Assembly (NCBI RefSeq): GCF_029457495.1
Contig: NZ_CP120361.1
Span: 434,001 to 498,000 of the forward strand
Direction of reading: 5' to 3'
DNA: 64,000 nucleotides
Origin: Chelativorans sp. AA-79
Lineage (GTDB): Bacteria; Pseudomonadota; Alphaproteobacteria; Rhizobiales; Rhizobiaceae
Below are positions 9,492-19,560 of this stretch, one piece after another. The translations under genes and the position numbers were made by a program. Position 1 is the stretch's first letter. Each line of letters begins with the position of its first letter. The notes beneath the pieces were generated by a model. That model did not search any database and was not told where the DNA came from. It saw only the letters and a program-made list of their open reading frames with translations.

Positions 9492-11218
9492 ATACCGATC
9501 GCACGCTGATGGTGATCCTGGCACGCGCGCTTCAGGCAGCCACTGACGAAATGGCGGCAAATCTCATCCGCTCCGCCTTCTCCGCCGTCGTCCGTGAGGC
9601 GCGCGACTGCTCCACCGCTCTGCTCGATTCGCAAGGCAGGGTCGTGGCCCAGGCCGATATGATCCCCATGCAAACGGCAGCGCTCAGCGCTTCCTTCGCC
9701 GCCGCGGCTGAGCAGCTTGACCTGTCCGGCGTGACGCCACGCAGCTTCGTGCTGATGAACGATCCCTATAGCGGCGGCCAGCATCTCAACGATATCATCC
9801 TGTTCACGCCGATCTTCCACGATGAAGAGCTTCTGGGCTGGAGCGGCAGCACCGCCCATCATCTCGACATTGGCGGCGGCTCCGCCGGCGTCAACACGAC
9901 CGCACATGAACTGATCCAGGAAGGGATCGTCATCCCGCCTTTGCTGCTCGATATCGACCGCGACTGGCATGGCGGCATGATCGAGCGCCTGATCTTCGCC
10001 AATATCCGCACGCCGGAGATCGGCATGGGCGACATGGATGCCCAGTTCGCCGCCAATGACGTCGGTGCGCGGCGCGTGCGCGAACTCGCGGAGAGATACG
10101 GGCCGGAAACGGTACGTACCGCCATGCGGGAAGCGCTCGACTATTCGGAACGGCGCATGCGCGCCGCGATTGCCGAGATTCCGGATGGAAGCTGGACTGG
10201 CGAGGCCTTTCTCGACAGCGATGGGCGCGAGCCCATCGGCAAGCCGATCCGGATCGTCGCCACCGTCACGATTTCGGGTGATGAGGCCACGCTCGATTTC
10301 ACCGGCACCGACCCGCAGGTGCGCACGATGTTCAACTCGCCTCTGGCCAGCAGCATAGCCGGCGCCGTGACGGCTTTGCGCAGTGTCCTCGGCGACACCG
10401 AGATGCCGGCCAATGACGGCTGTAACCGGCCGCTGACCATGATCTTTCCCGAGGGCTCGGTGCTCAATCCCAGGCCCGGCGCGCCGGTGCGGGCGCGCGC
10501 GACCGCCTGCTGCCGCGCTCTCGATGCGGTCCACGATGCCCTGGCCGAGGCGTTGCCGGGCCGTGTGCCTGCCGAGGGCGCCAATTCCACAACGGGCTTC
10601 TTTCTTGCTCACGACAGGCCCGAGGGCGGCATCGCTATTCATCTCGATGTGCTCGGTGGCGGCTGGGGTGCGGCTAATGGCTATGACGCCATCCACGCCA
10701 CCGATCATGTCTTGTCCTCCTGCCGGCTGACGCCGTCCGAGGCGATCGAGCAGCTCAATCCGCATGTTCGCATAGAAGGGTTCGGATTGATCCGCGATTC
10801 CTGGGGAGAGGGACAATTCAACGGCGGGCAGGGTATCTTCCGGCGTTTCCGCATTCTCAGGAACGATGTCACGCTCAGCCTTTATTCCGACCGCTTCCGG
10901 CTTGCTCCGCGTGGACGGGCAGGCGGCCGTGACGGTTTCAGCGCGCGGCTCACGGTCGAGCGGGACGGCGAGCTCATCGAGCTCGGCGCAACGAGCACCT
11001 TCCCGCTAAGGGCCGGAGATCTGGTCGAGATTCGTCTGCCGGGCGGCGGCGGCTGGGGGCCTCCGCCCGAACGTGACCGGGAAGCGGTGCGGCGTGACCT
11101 GGAAGATGGGTTCATCTCGCCCAAAACGGCGCGCGACATCTATCGGCTGGACGTTCCGGAACACGCACCGCCTCGTGAAGCAATATCCCCGATGGGGCAA
11201 GGAAGGATCGATGTCTGA
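9488..11218 (+). CDS. hyuB: Hydantoinase B/oxoprolinase family protein, subunit B (HyuB-like)
   Basis: 576 residues. MNDPYSGGQHLNDI and AHHLDIGGGSAG are the characteristic N-terminal motifs of HyuB, and the C-terminal GGGGWGPP is also typical. The GTG at 9488 overlaps the hyuA stop codon by 4 nt, which is why I prefer it over an upstream in-frame ATG at 9437 lying inside hyuA. The product is the partner of HyuA in ATP-dependent opening of a cyclic amide. Its stop lies 5 nt inside the M20 peptidase start region, so translation is coupled onwards. Confidence 0.88.
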   Translation: MNTDRTLMVILARALQAATDEMAANLIRSAFSAVVREARDCSTALLDSQGRVVAQADMIPMQTAALSASFAAAAEQLDLSGVTPRSFVLMNDPYSGGQHLNDIILFTPIFHDEELLGWSGSTAHHLDIGGGSAGVNTTAHELIQEGIVIPPLLLDIDRDWHGGMIERLIFANIRTPEIGMGDMDAQFAANDVGARRVRELAERYGPETVRTAMREALDYSERRMRAAIAEIPDGSWTGEAFLDSDGREPIGKPIRIVATVTISGDEATLDFTGTDPQVRTMFNSPLASSIAGAVTALRSVLGDTEMPANDGCNRPLTMIFPEGSVLNPRPGAPVRARATACCRALDAVHDALAEALPGRVPAEGANSTTGFFLAHDRPEGGIAIHLDVLGGGWGAANGYDAIHATDHVLSSCRLTPSEAIEQLNPHVRIEGFGLIRDSWGEGQFNGGQGIFRRFRILRNDVTLSLYSDRFRLAPRGRAGGRDGFSARLTVERDGELIELGATSTFPLRAGDLVEIRLPGGGGWGPPPERDREAVRRDLEDGFISPKTARDIYRLDVPEHAPPREAISPMGQGRIDV

Positions 11219-12392
11219 AACTTTCGAACAGGCCCTGCCGCGCGCAGAGGAGATCGACACCGAGGCTTTCCTCGCGGGAATCGTGCGCTGGGTGGAGATG
11301 GAGACGCCGTCGGATCGCCCGGATTTGATCGACCTGCTGCTCGAACACGTCGAGCAGTCGTTTTCGGGATTGCCCGTCGAGATGCGCCGCGTCACCTCGC
11401 GTGATGGCTGCGGCGGCCAACTCGTCATGGAGTACGCGCCCGAGGGCTGTGAGGGCAAGCCGGCATTGCTGATGGGGCATGTCGACACGGTTTGGGATGC
11501 CGGCACGCTCGCCGAAAGGCCGGTGAAGCGTGAAGGCGACCGCCTGCACGGGCCGGGCATATTCGATATGAAGGCCGGCTCTTACCTGGCGACCGAAACC
11601 CTGCGGCGGATCGCCGAGAAGGGGCTTGTGCCGCCGCGCCCGATCCAGGTCTATCTCAATGGCGACGAGGAACTCGGCAGCCCGACCTCACGCGAGACGA
11701 TCGAAAAACTCGCCGCCGGGGCGGCTTTTGTCCTCGTTCCAGAACCCGCCTTCGAGGCGCCGGGCACCGTCATCACCGCCCGCAAAGGCTGGGCACGTTT
11801 CTCGCTCATCGCTCATGGCGTCTCCTCGCATGCCGGCGGCAACCGGACCGACGGGCGAAGCGCTATTCACGAGATCGCCCGGCACATCATGGATATCGAG
11901 GCGATGAACGAGACCGAGGAAAAGGCGACCTTCAATGTCGGCACCGTAACGGGAGGAACGCGCGCCAATGTGGTGCCGGATTTCGCGCGTATCGAGGTCG
12001 ATATGCGCGCCGAAGACATAGCGACGGCCGAGCGTCTCGTCGCACGGATGCTGGCGCGCCGACCGGTCGGCGAGGATATCCGGCTGGACGTCGAGGGCGG
12101 AATGAACCGGCCGCCCTTCGTGCGTTCCGCTGAGGTCGCCAGGCTCTATGAGGCGACGCGAGCGCTTGCGGAGCATCTCGGTCTGCCGATGGATGAGACT
12201 TCGCGCGGCGGTGTCTCGGACGGCAATTTCGCAGCCGCCATCGGTCGTCCAGTACTCGATGGGCTCGGCTGCAACGGCGCGGGTGCCCATGCCATTCACG
12301 AGCATATTCTGGTATCCACGGTGGCCCCACGGGCCGCGCTGATACATGCCATGCTGATGTCGCGTCATTTCCAGGACCTGGCAATCGGCTGA
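11211..12392 (+). CDS. M20-family metallopeptidase (carboxypeptidase G2/ArgE-DapE type)
   Basis: 393 residues. Metal-binding residues of the M20 family are visible: GHVDTV (His90, Asp92), GIFDMKAG (Asp119), the GDEE pair at 151-154 and a C-terminal GAHAIHEHI histidine. These co-catalytic zinc enzymes remove N-acyl groups or C-terminal glutamate/amino acids. In this operon it could hydrolyse the N-carbamoyl or N-acyl product formed when HyuAB opens a ring. ATG at 11211 preceded by AAGGA; it overlaps the hyuB stop by 8 nt. No signal peptide, so cytoplasmic. Confidence 0.87.
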   Translation: MSETFEQALPRAEEIDTEAFLAGIVRWVEMETPSDRPDLIDLLLEHVEQSFSGLPVEMRRVTSRDGCGGQLVMEYAPEGCEGKPALLMGHVDTVWDAGTLAERPVKREGDRLHGPGIFDMKAGSYLATETLRRIAEKGLVPPRPIQVYLNGDEELGSPTSRETIEKLAAGAAFVLVPEPAFEAPGTVITARKGWARFSLIAHGVSSHAGGNRTDGRSAIHEIARHIMDIEAMNETEEKATFNVGTVTGGTRANVVPDFARIEVDMRAEDIATAERLVARMLARRPVGEDIRLDVEGGMNRPPFVRSAEVARLYEATRALAEHLGLPMDETSRGGVSDGNFAAAIGRPVLDGLGCNGAGAHAIHEHILVSTVAPRAALIHAMLMSRHFQDLAIG

Positions 12393-12431
12393 TCCCGCCC
12401 GAACCTTTCGCTCCGTATTTGGGAGACGCAA

Positions 12432-13535
12432 TTGAGCGCTCTGTTTTCACCATTCACATTGAAGGAATTGACGCTGGCCAACCGGATCGTCGTCTCGCCC
12501 ATGTGCCAGTACAGCGCGGAGGACGGCTCGGCGACGGATTGGCACCTCGCTCATCTGGGAACGCTGAGCGCATCCGGCGCGGGGGCGCTGATCGTCGAGG
12601 CGACCGCAGTGGAAAGGGAGGGACGCATCACCCATGGCGATCTCGGTCTTTACAATGATGCCAACGAGGAGGCGCTGGCGCGCATTCTGGTCCACTGCCG
12701 TGCGCACGGATCGGCCCGGCTCGGCATCCAGATCGGCCATGCAGGGCGCAAGGCTTCCGCACACAAGCCATGGGATGGCGGCCGCGCGCTTGGCGTGAAT
12801 GAAGACCCCTGGACGACAATCGCGCCGTCCGCGCTCGCTTTCGGCGAAGGCTGGCATGTGCCGCGTGAAATGGACGAGGCCGATCTGGAACGCGTGAAGG
12901 TCGCGCATGTGGAAGCCGCGCGCCGGGCCGAGCGCCTCGGATTCGACCTGCTGGAGGTCCACGCGGCGCATGGCTATCTTCTGCACCAGTTCCTCTCTCC
13001 AATTTCCAACCACCGCATCGACGGCTATGGCGGCAGCGCGGAGAACCGGATGCGCTTTCCGCTCGAAGTGGTGCGTGCCGTCCGCGCGGTCTGGCCGGAG
13101 GGGCGGCCGCTCGGCCTACGGATCACCGGACGCGATTGGATGCAAGGTGGCATCGAGCTGGAGGATGCCGTGACCTTCGCCAATCGGCTGAAGCAGGAGG
13201 GCGTTGATTTTGTCTGCGCGTCGAGCGGCGGCGTGGCGCCGAATGCCGTCCCGAGGATCGAGCCGGGTTACCAGATACCATTCGCGGAGCGCGTGAAGCG
13301 CGAAACGGGGCTTCCGACCCGCGCCGTCGGCCTCATCTCCACGCCGAAACAGGCCGAGGCGATCATCTCCGAGGGGAGAGCCGACATGATCGCGCTGGGG
13401 CGCGCCTTCCTCGACAACCCCCATTGGGGCTGGTTGGCTGCCCGCGCCCTGAATGCCGAGATCGAGCGGCCGGTCCAGTACCAACGGGCAGCGGACAAGG
13501 TTTGGCCCGGCGCGGCCTATGCGGACGCAAACTGA
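12432..13535 (+). CDS. NADH:flavin oxidoreductase, Old Yellow Enzyme family (YqjM-like)
   Basis: 367 residues, TIM-barrel OYE. PMCQYSAEDG with Cys25 is the diagnostic redox-sensing Cys of the YqjM (thermophilic-like) subgroup; QIGHAGRKAS and HAAHGYLLHQFLSP with active-site and FMN-contact residues are present, as is the C-terminal ALGRAFLDNP phosphate-binding segment. It reduces activated C=C bonds with NAD(P)H. The start is TTG at 12432 with GGGAG 6 nt upstream (12421-12425); no nearby ATG would keep the N-terminal strand. It ends the operon and may reduce an unsaturated intermediate. Confidence 0.87.
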   Translation: MSALFSPFTLKELTLANRIVVSPMCQYSAEDGSATDWHLAHLGTLSASGAGALIVEATAVEREGRITHGDLGLYNDANEEALARILVHCRAHGSARLGIQIGHAGRKASAHKPWDGGRALGVNEDPWTTIAPSALAFGEGWHVPREMDEADLERVKVAHVEAARRAERLGFDLLEVHAAHGYLLHQFLSPISNHRIDGYGGSAENRMRFPLEVVRAVRAVWPEGRPLGLRITGRDWMQGGIELEDAVTFANRLKQEGVDFVCASSGGVAPNAVPRIEPGYQIPFAERVKRETGLPTRAVGLISTPKQAEAIISEGRADMIALGRAFLDNPHWGWLAARALNAEIERPVQYQRAADKVWPGAAYADAN

Positions 13536-13698
13536 TTGGCGCGAGACGACGGAATTGTTGTGAAAGAGGCCCCGCCAGTGTCGTCAATGATGGCGCGCGG
13601 CGCGGGCTGGGACCTTTGCTAAACCTGCTCCCACTTTCGGAACGTATAATGGGAGTTTGCCCGCCGATTATTGATTCTTTTGCGCGAACGGTGCCGAT

Positions 13699-14010
13699 CT
13701 AGGTCGACGGCGGGGAGGCGAGCAACTCGACCTCGACGAAGGCGATCTCTTCATCGCTGTCATTTGCGATATTGTGCTCAACCCCGGCGGGTCGGGTATA
13801 GCTCTTGCCGGTTTCGATAGGATAAGGGCTTCCGCTGTCGCCGGGCCGATTCTCCACGGTCAGCGTGCCGCCCTTGACCGGCACCACGACGTAGGCGGCC
13901 TCATGACGATGCGAACCGGTTTCGCTGCCCGGCGGAAAGCGCCAGAGAGTCGCCCGGAGATGCGTCTCCGAAATTTGAAGTTCCGATATGGCGGCGCTGC
14001 GTTTGCTCAT
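13699..14010 (-). CDS. Small cupin-domain protein
   Basis: 103 residues, one cupin barrel. GSHRHEAAYVVVPVKG (motif 1, His34 and His36) and YTRPAGVEHNIAND (motif 2) supply three likely metal-ligand histidines. No catalytic function can be assigned. It is convergent with the OYE gene (163 bp apart) and its start lies 139 bp from the end of the gntK-GH15 gene, so it could be the last gene of that minus-strand run or stand alone. Possible roles range from sugar isomerase-like enzyme to small-molecule sensor. Confidence 0.75.
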   Translation of the reverse strand: MSKRSAAISELQISETHLRATLWRFPPGSETGSHRHEAAYVVVPVKGGTLTVENRPGDSGSPYPIETGKSYTRPAGVEHNIANDSDEEIAFVEVELLASPPST

Positions 14011-14149
14011 GTGCGTTTCCCTTGCGGACCGTCAGTTTTTTCGTGTTTAAAAGAACGCCAGCGAACGTTCACCGGTAGGACCGAGGTCTCAGTTTGGCCC
14101 ATTGCTTCCGATCAACGCAAGAAGCCCCACATACAGGACGCAAGCAACC

Positions 14150-16636
14150 TCAAGATTCATGACGACGCTTTTGCGCCGGGCCGATGTCATGCAGGTTCAG
14201 GGCCGTTCCGACCAAGGCGAGGTGGGAGAAAGCTTGCGGGAAGTTGCCGACCTGCCGATGGAGGCGAGGGTCGTATTCCTCGGCGAGCAGACCGACATCG
14301 TTGCGCAGCGCCAAGAGGCGCTCGAACAGGACGCGGGCTTCCGCATCGCGATTCTGCAAGGTGTAATTGTCGGCGAGCCAGAAGCTGCACGGCAGGAACG
14401 CGCCCTCGCCGGGGGGCAGGCCGTCGACGCCCTTTTGTGTGCGGTAGCGCAGGACGAAGCCGTCCGCCACCAGTTCGCGCTCGATCGCGGCCACGGTGCC
14501 GAGGACGCGCGGATCGTCCGGCGACAGGAAGCCGACCATCGGGATCAGCAGAAGGCTGGCGTCGAGCTCCTCGCTGCCGAAACTCTGCGTGAAGGTGTTG
14601 CGGCGGCGGTCGAAGCCCCGTTCGCAGATGGTTGCGTGCATACGGTCGCGAAGGGCGCGCCAACGCTCCACCGGCGCTTCGAGCTTGAAGCGCTCGGCGT
14701 CGAGCAGGGCGCGATCGAGCGCCACCCATGCCATCACCTTGGAATAGGTGAAATGGCGCTGCCCGCCCCTGACCTCCCAGATGCCTTCATCCGGCTTTTC
14801 CCAGATCGCTTCCAGATGCTGGATCAGGCTGTCCTGCAGAGCCCAGCCCGACGGGGCGGGCGCGAGGCCGTGGTTGCGCGCCTGGTGGAGCGCGTCGAGA
14901 AGCTCGCCATAGACGTCGAGCTGCATCTGATTGGAGGCCGCGTTGCCGATGCGCACGGGGCCGGAACCCTGATAACCGGGCAGCCACGGCACCTGCCATT
15001 CGTTCAACTGCCGCTCGCCCGCCACGCCGTACATGATCTGGATCTGCTCGGGACTGCCGGCGGCGCTGCGCATCAGCCAGTCGCGCCAGGCCCGCGCCTC
15101 CTCGACATAACCGGCCGACATGAGCGCGATCAGCGTCATGGTGGCGTCGCGCAGCCAGCAATAGCGATAGTCCCAATTGCGCGGCCCGCCGATCTGCTCA
15201 GGCAGCGAAGTCGTGGGTGCGGCGACGATGCCGCCGGTGGGAGAATAGGTCAGCGCCTTCAGCGTCAGCAGCGAGCGCTGGACCGGCTCCTTCCACGCAC
15301 CCTCGTAGGTGCACTGCTTGCACCAGCCGCGCCAGAAGGTCTCCGTCGCCTGCAAGGCTGCACGCCAGTCGAGGGCCGGCGGCACGGGCAAGTGGGAAGG
15401 CCCGTAGGTCAGCACGAACGGGATGCATTCGCCCCCCCGGGCGACGGTGAATTCGGCCACAGTGGCGAGGTTCTCGCCGCGCAGCTTGATCGGCGTGCGC
15501 AGGGCGACGGCGTTCGGCCCCGCGACGGCGCTGAGGCCTGACCCGTCCTCGAGCCGCGTGACCCACGGGACCGAGGCGCCATAGTCGAACCGAAGCTGGA
15601 GGTCGAGGCGCATCGTCACCTTGCCGGACCGCCCCTCCACCAGCCTGACGACGGAGGCGTTCGGCTGCCCGAGCGGCATGAAATCGATGAGGGCGACCTC
15701 GCCCTCGGGCGTTTCGAAGACGGTCTCCAGGATCATCGTGCCGTCGCGATAGGCACGCCGTGCGCGAGCCGCCGGATCCGCCGGCGCCAGGCGCCAGCGC
15801 CCGTGCTGTGCCGTGCCGAGCAGGGCCGCGAAGCAGGCGCCGCTGTCGAAACGTGGCCAGCACAACCAGTCTATGGAACCGTTGCGGCCGACGAGCGCGG
15901 CCGTGGTGCAATCACCGATCAGCGCATAGTCTTCGACGGGGAGCGGTCGATCCGGCTCGGCACAAGGGGAGGGTGCCACCGAAGGGTGGCGATGTTCGAG
16001 TTTCCGGTCGTCGGGGGGAACGGTGGGGCGCTGGCCGCGCTTGCGGGTCCCGCTCGCGGCCGCTCCTTGCCCCTGTTTCAGCGCCAAATCTCCGACAATC
16101 CGGCTGACGATGCCATCGGTGGGAGAAGCGATGTCGACCGTGATCGCGGGCTCCTCCGGCGAAGGCGCTTCGAGCGCCGCCATCTGGCTGGCGAGCAGGC
16201 CGGGCGGCATGAAATGGCCTTTGCGGGCGGCAAGCCGGGCGGCGATCAGTGCCTGTTCGCCACCCAGATACACGAACCAAACTTCCGGCCGGCCGCGGGA
16301 GAGGAAGTCGCGATAGCTGCGCTTCAGTGCGGAGCATGTGATGACGCCGGCACTGCCGGCCCGCCGCCACCCGTCGATCCACGCCGCGACCTTTTCGAGC
16401 CACGGCTTGCGGTCGGCATCGGTGAGCGGCGTCTCGGCATGCATTTTTTCGATGTTGGCGACGGGATGCAGGTCGTCGCCCTCTTCGAAGGGCCAGTCGA
16501 GCCGTTCGGCGAGTGCCTTGCCGACCGTCGTCTTGCCGGAGCCCGAGACGCCCATCACGACCAGAATCGGATGCGGCTGGTAAGATGCTGCCTCGAAGGC
16601 GGCTTCTTCCGTGGAAACCTCGGTCGGTTCGGTCAT
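14150..16636 (-). CDS. gntK: Gluconokinase fused to GH15 glucoamylase/trehalase-type glycoside hydrolase
   Basis: 828 residues. Residues about 20-185 are a gluconokinase of the GntK type: P-loop GVSGSGKTT at 29-37, EGDDLH and CSALKRSYRD; it phosphorylates D-gluconate to 6-phosphogluconate. After a 50-residue Pro/Arg-rich linker without methionine comes a full GH15 module (about 235-828): EDYALIGDC opening, WDYRYCWLRDATMTL and a catalytic EGIWEVRGG with YSKVMAWVALDRA, as in bacterial GH15 trehalases/glucoamylases. The ATG at 16636 is preceded by AAGGAGG 8 nt away; the frame extends six codons further with GTG. Placement directly behind zwf and gnd fits a unit feeding 6-phosphogluconate metabolism. 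Each half is commonly a separate protein, so the fusion is notable. No signal peptide: the hydrolase acts on intracellular glycogen or trehalose. Confidence 0.88.
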   Translation of the reverse strand: MTEPTEVSTEEAAFEAASYQPHPILVVMGVSGSGKTTVGKALAERLDWPFEEGDDLHPVANIEKMHAETPLTDADRKPWLEKVAAWIDGWRRAGSAGVITCSALKRSYRDFLSRGRPEVWFVYLGGEQALIAARLAARKGHFMPPGLLASQMAALEAPSPEEPAITVDIASPTDGIVSRIVGDLALKQGQGAAASGTRKRGQRPTVPPDDRKLEHRHPSVAPSPCAEPDRPLPVEDYALIGDCTTAALVGRNGSIDWLCWPRFDSGACFAALLGTAQHGRWRLAPADPAARARRAYRDGTMILETVFETPEGEVALIDFMPLGQPNASVVRLVEGRSGKVTMRLDLQLRFDYGASVPWVTRLEDGSGLSAVAGPNAVALRTPIKLRGENLATVAEFTVARGGECIPFVLTYGPSHLPVPPALDWRAALQATETFWRGWCKQCTYEGAWKEPVQRSLLTLKALTYSPTGGIVAAPTTSLPEQIGGPRNWDYRYCWLRDATMTLIALMSAGYVEEARAWRDWLMRSAAGSPEQIQIMYGVAGERQLNEWQVPWLPGYQGSGPVRIGNAASNQMQLDVYGELLDALHQARNHGLAPAPSGWALQDSLIQHLEAIWEKPDEGIWEVRGGQRHFTYSKVMAWVALDRALLDAERFKLEAPVERWRALRDRMHATICERGFDRRRNTFTQSFGSEELDASLLLIPMVGFLSPDDPRVLGTVAAIERELVADGFVLRYRTQKGVDGLPPGEGAFLPCSFWLADNYTLQNRDAEARVLFERLLALRNDVGLLAEEYDPRLHRQVGNFPQAFSHLALVGTALNLHDIGPAQKRRHES

Positions 16637-16650
16637 TTCTCCAACCTCCT

Positions 16651-18216
16651 TCACACAGCAGGGCTGAGCGGCAGCCAGGCGCGGCCGTCGCGCTTCATGA
16701 GCGCATCGGCGGCCAGCGGGCCGCTACCTCCGGATTTATAGAGATGCACACCGCCGCTGGGCTGGGCCCAACAGTCCAGGAATGGCTGGACCGCGCTCCA
16801 TCCCGCCTCGATGTTGTCGGCGCGCTGGAAGAGCGTCGGATCGCCGATCAGGCAATCATAGATCAGCGTCTCGTAACCGGTGGAAGGTTCCGCCGCGAAA
16901 TAATCCGAATAGCGGAAGTCCATGTCCACCTCGCCGAGCCGCACGGTGCGGCCGGGCACCTTGGCGGCGAAGCGCAGCGATATGCCCTCGCTCGGCTGGA
17001 TGCGGAAGACCAGGAGGTTCGGATCGGGCAAGCCAGCCGGCGTGCCGCGGAAGAGGATGCTTGGCGCCTGCTTGAACTGAATGGCGATCTCGGTGCGCCG
17101 GACGGCCATCGATTTGCCGGTCCTGATGTAGAAGGGCACGCTCGCCCAGCGCCAGTTGTCGATCATCAGCTTGAGGGCGACATAGGTTTCGGTGGTGCTG
17201 TCGGGCGCGACATCCGGCTCCTGCGTATAGGGGCGCATGGGGCGGCCGAGCACCGAACCCGCGTCGTACTGGCCGCGTACGGAGTTTTCCCCGGCCTCCT
17301 CTGGCGACCAGCGTCGCACCGCCTCGATCACCTTCGCCTTCTCCGAGCGCACCGCATCCGCGCCGAAGGAGTTCGGCGCCTCCATGGCGGTCATGGCAAG
17401 GAGCTGGAACATATGGTTCGGCACCATGTCCCTGAGTGCGCCGGTGGCCTCGTAAAAGCGTCCGCGATGCTCGACACCGACGGTTTCGGCGGCGGTGATC
17501 TGCACGTGGTCGATGTGATCGCGGTTCCACAGCGGCTCGAAGAAGCCGTTGGCAAACCGGAGCACCATGATGTTCTGGACCGTTTCCTTTCCGAGAAAGT
17601 GATCGATCCGGTAGAGCTGACTCTCGCCGGCGATCTTCAGGATGCGACGGTTGAGCGCCTCGGCCGAGGCAAGGTCGGTGCCGAAAGGCTTCTCGATGAC
17701 GATGCGGCGGAAGCCCTTTTCCGTTTCGCGGGTGAGGCCGGCCGCACCCAGCCGCTCGATCACGGTACCGAAGAAGCGCGGCGCCGTGGCGAGGTAGAAG
17801 ACGGCGTTGGCATGGCCGTTTTCCTTCGCACGCTTTTCCAGGCGCTCGGCGAGACGGCGATAGGTTTCGGGATCGTCGAAATCGCCCGTGAGATAGCGGA
17901 GGCGCCCGGCAATCCAGTTCCAGGCCTGCAGATCGAGCCTGGCGGCCTCGAATTCCCCGCCACCCTCTTTCACAAGTGCCTGCATTGAGGTGGTGAGATA
18001 GGCGCGGAAATCATCCTCGCCGCGCTCCAGATGGTCGACGCCGATAACCTCGAAGGCCGGATCGAGAGCCTTTTCCCTGGCGAGATTGTAGAGCGCCGGC
18101 ATCAAGAGCCGTTTCGTCAGGTCGCCGGAGGCGCCGAAGACGACGAGCGTGCTGGGTGGCGCCGGTTCGGCGTCATCGGGGAGATGGCGGGCGGAGACGG
18201 GGGTGCTCATTCTCAA
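16651..18216 (-). CDS. zwf: Glucose-6-phosphate 1-dehydrogenase
   Basis: 521 residues, slightly longer than most (about 490). GASGDLTKR at 28-36 is the NADP-binding motif and RIDHFLGKE at 203-211 is the substrate-binding/catalytic signature with the active His206. It oxidises glucose 6-phosphate to 6-phosphogluconolactone, first step of the oxidative pentose phosphate and Entner-Doudoroff routes. ATG overlaps the gnd stop (ATGA), and the stop is 14 nt from the gntK-GH15 start. A pgl lactonase gene, often beside zwf, is absent here. Confidence 0.95.
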   Translation of the reverse strand: MRMSTPVSARHLPDDAEPAPPSTLVVFGASGDLTKRLLMPALYNLAREKALDPAFEVIGVDHLERGEDDFRAYLTTSMQALVKEGGGEFEAARLDLQAWNWIAGRLRYLTGDFDDPETYRRLAERLEKRAKENGHANAVFYLATAPRFFGTVIERLGAAGLTRETEKGFRRIVIEKPFGTDLASAEALNRRILKIAGESQLYRIDHFLGKETVQNIMVLRFANGFFEPLWNRDHIDHVQITAAETVGVEHRGRFYEATGALRDMVPNHMFQLLAMTAMEAPNSFGADAVRSEKAKVIEAVRRWSPEEAGENSVRGQYDAGSVLGRPMRPYTQEPDVAPDSTTETYVALKLMIDNWRWASVPFYIRTGKSMAVRRTEIAIQFKQAPSILFRGTPAGLPDPNLLVFRIQPSEGISLRFAAKVPGRTVRLGEVDMDFRYSDYFAAEPSTGYETLIYDCLIGDPTLFQRADNIEAGWSAVQPFLDCWAQPSGGVHLYKSGGSGPLAADALMKRDGRAWLPLSPAV

Positions 18217-19196
18217 CCTCCATCCGGACGTTCGACGTGGCCGCCGAACCTGAAGCGCATCGCCGAGAGCAACCGCTCGGCGAAGGTGTGCTCCTTGCGC
18301 GAGCGGAACCGGGCGTAGAGGGCGGCGGACAGGACCTCGGCGGGGACAGCTTCCTCTATTGCCGCCATCACTGTCCAGCGCCCCTCGCCGGAATCGGCGA
18401 CCGCGCCGGAAAAGGCGGAGAGCGCCTCGTCCTCGGCGAGCGCCGCGGCGCCGAGGTCGAGCAGCCAGGAGGAGACGACACTGCCGCGCCTCCAGACCTC
18501 GGCAATGTCGGCGAGATCGAGATCGTAGCGTTCGTCTGCGGGCAGCGTCTCCGAGGCCCTGCCCTTCAGGATGTCGAAGCCCTCGGCATAGGCCTGCATC
18601 AAGCCATATTCGATGCCGTTATGGACCATCTTGACGAAGTGGCCGGCACCCACCGGGCCGGCATGGAGATATCCCCTTTCGGGGCGCGGGTCGCGCCCTT
18701 CGCGGCCCGGCGTACGGGGGATGTCTCCCGCACCCGGCGCGAGCGCGGCGAAGATCGGGTCGAGGCGGTCGACTGCCTCTTTGTCACCGCCGACCATCAG
18801 GCAATACCCACGCTCCAGCCCCCACACGCCGCCCGAGGTGCCGGCGTCGACATAATGAATGCCCTTGGGCTTGAGTGCCGCGGCGCGGCGGATATCGTCC
18901 TTGTAGAAAGTGTTGCCGCCGTCGATGACGGTGTCGCCGGCCGTCATGAGCTCACCAAGCCGCTGAACGGTCTCTTCGGTGGCCTCACCGGCCGGCAGCA
19001 TCACCCAGACGGCGCGTGGGACGTCCATCTTGGCGACCAGATCCTCCGGGCTTGATGCGGCCCTTGCGCCCTCGCCGGCAAGCTCGCGCACGGTATCTGC
19101 ATTGCGGTCATAGACGATGCAGCGATGCCCTGCGCGGCCGAGCCGCCTGGCAATGTTGGCGCCCATCCGTCCGAGGCCGATAACTCCCAGTTGCAT
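18213..19196 (-). CDS. gnd: 6-phosphogluconate dehydrogenase, decarboxylating (short form)
   Basis: 327 residues, the length of the short (GndA/YqeC-like, often NAD-dependent) class rather than the 470-residue form. GLGRMG at 7-12 opens the Rossmann fold; [13 protein letters not shown] and [18 protein letters not shown] are substrate/catalytic segments with the conserved Lys and Asn. It converts 6-phosphogluconate to ribulose 5-phosphate and CO2. I chose ATG 19196 because GGGAG lies 8 nt upstream; ATG 19202 is too close to that site. First gene of gnd - zwf - gntK-GH15, all overlapping or nearly so. Confidence 0.93.
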   Translation of the reverse strand: MQLGVIGLGRMGANIARRLGRAGHRCIVYDRNADTVRELAGEGARAASSPEDLVAKMDVPRAVWVMLPAGEATEETVQRLGELMTAGDTVIDGGNTFYKDDIRRAAALKPKGIHYVDAGTSGGVWGLERGYCLMVGGDKEAVDRLDPIFAALAPGAGDIPRTPGREGRDPRPERGYLHAGPVGAGHFVKMVHNGIEYGLMQAYAEGFDILKGRASETLPADERYDLDLADIAEVWRRGSVVSSWLLDLGAAALAEDEALSAFSGAVADSGEGRWTVMAAIEEAVPAEVLSAALYARFRSRKEHTFAERLLSAMRFRFGGHVERPDGG

Positions 19197-19510
19197 GATC
19201 ATTTCTCCCAGGTTTCTCAGAGGGTTCGCCGTATTTTGGAGCATGGCATGGCAAAGTATCGCTCCCGTTAAGCCGACAAAGTCCAGATGTCCCTCTTCTC
19301 GCTTCATGCAGGAACGATATTGGCAACTCCTTTTCAGCGGTTCGCAAGGCGAAACACGTCCCATGCCAAGCTCTAACCATGGTTGCGATCCACTCACTCA
19401 TTGCCGCAAAGCTGATGACCGTGCAGGCCGACGCCTGAAGCACGACGGCCAAGACATCGCGGAAACCGCCGCTCGTATGTCGGTCAGGTGAATCTCACCC
19501 GAAAAGCGGT

Positions 19511-19554
19511 GGATCATCGGAGCCGCAGCAAAACCACGACGGCCCCGATGATCG
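19511..19554. repeat. inverted repeat, hairpin 1
   Basis: GATCATCGG (19512-19520) pairs perfectly with CCGATGATC (19545-19553); adding flanking bases gives a 13-14 bp stem with one internal mismatch. Loop about 16-24 nt. No T-run follows on either side, so it is not a clear terminator. Confidence 0.55.
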
Positions 19555-19560
19555 GTCCAG

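Noticed and set aside
7371..9560. 729-codon open frame on the minus strand opposite hyuA
   Set aside because: It mirrors the GC-rich third positions of hyuA, has no domain, and hyuA itself has all family motifs on the plus strand.
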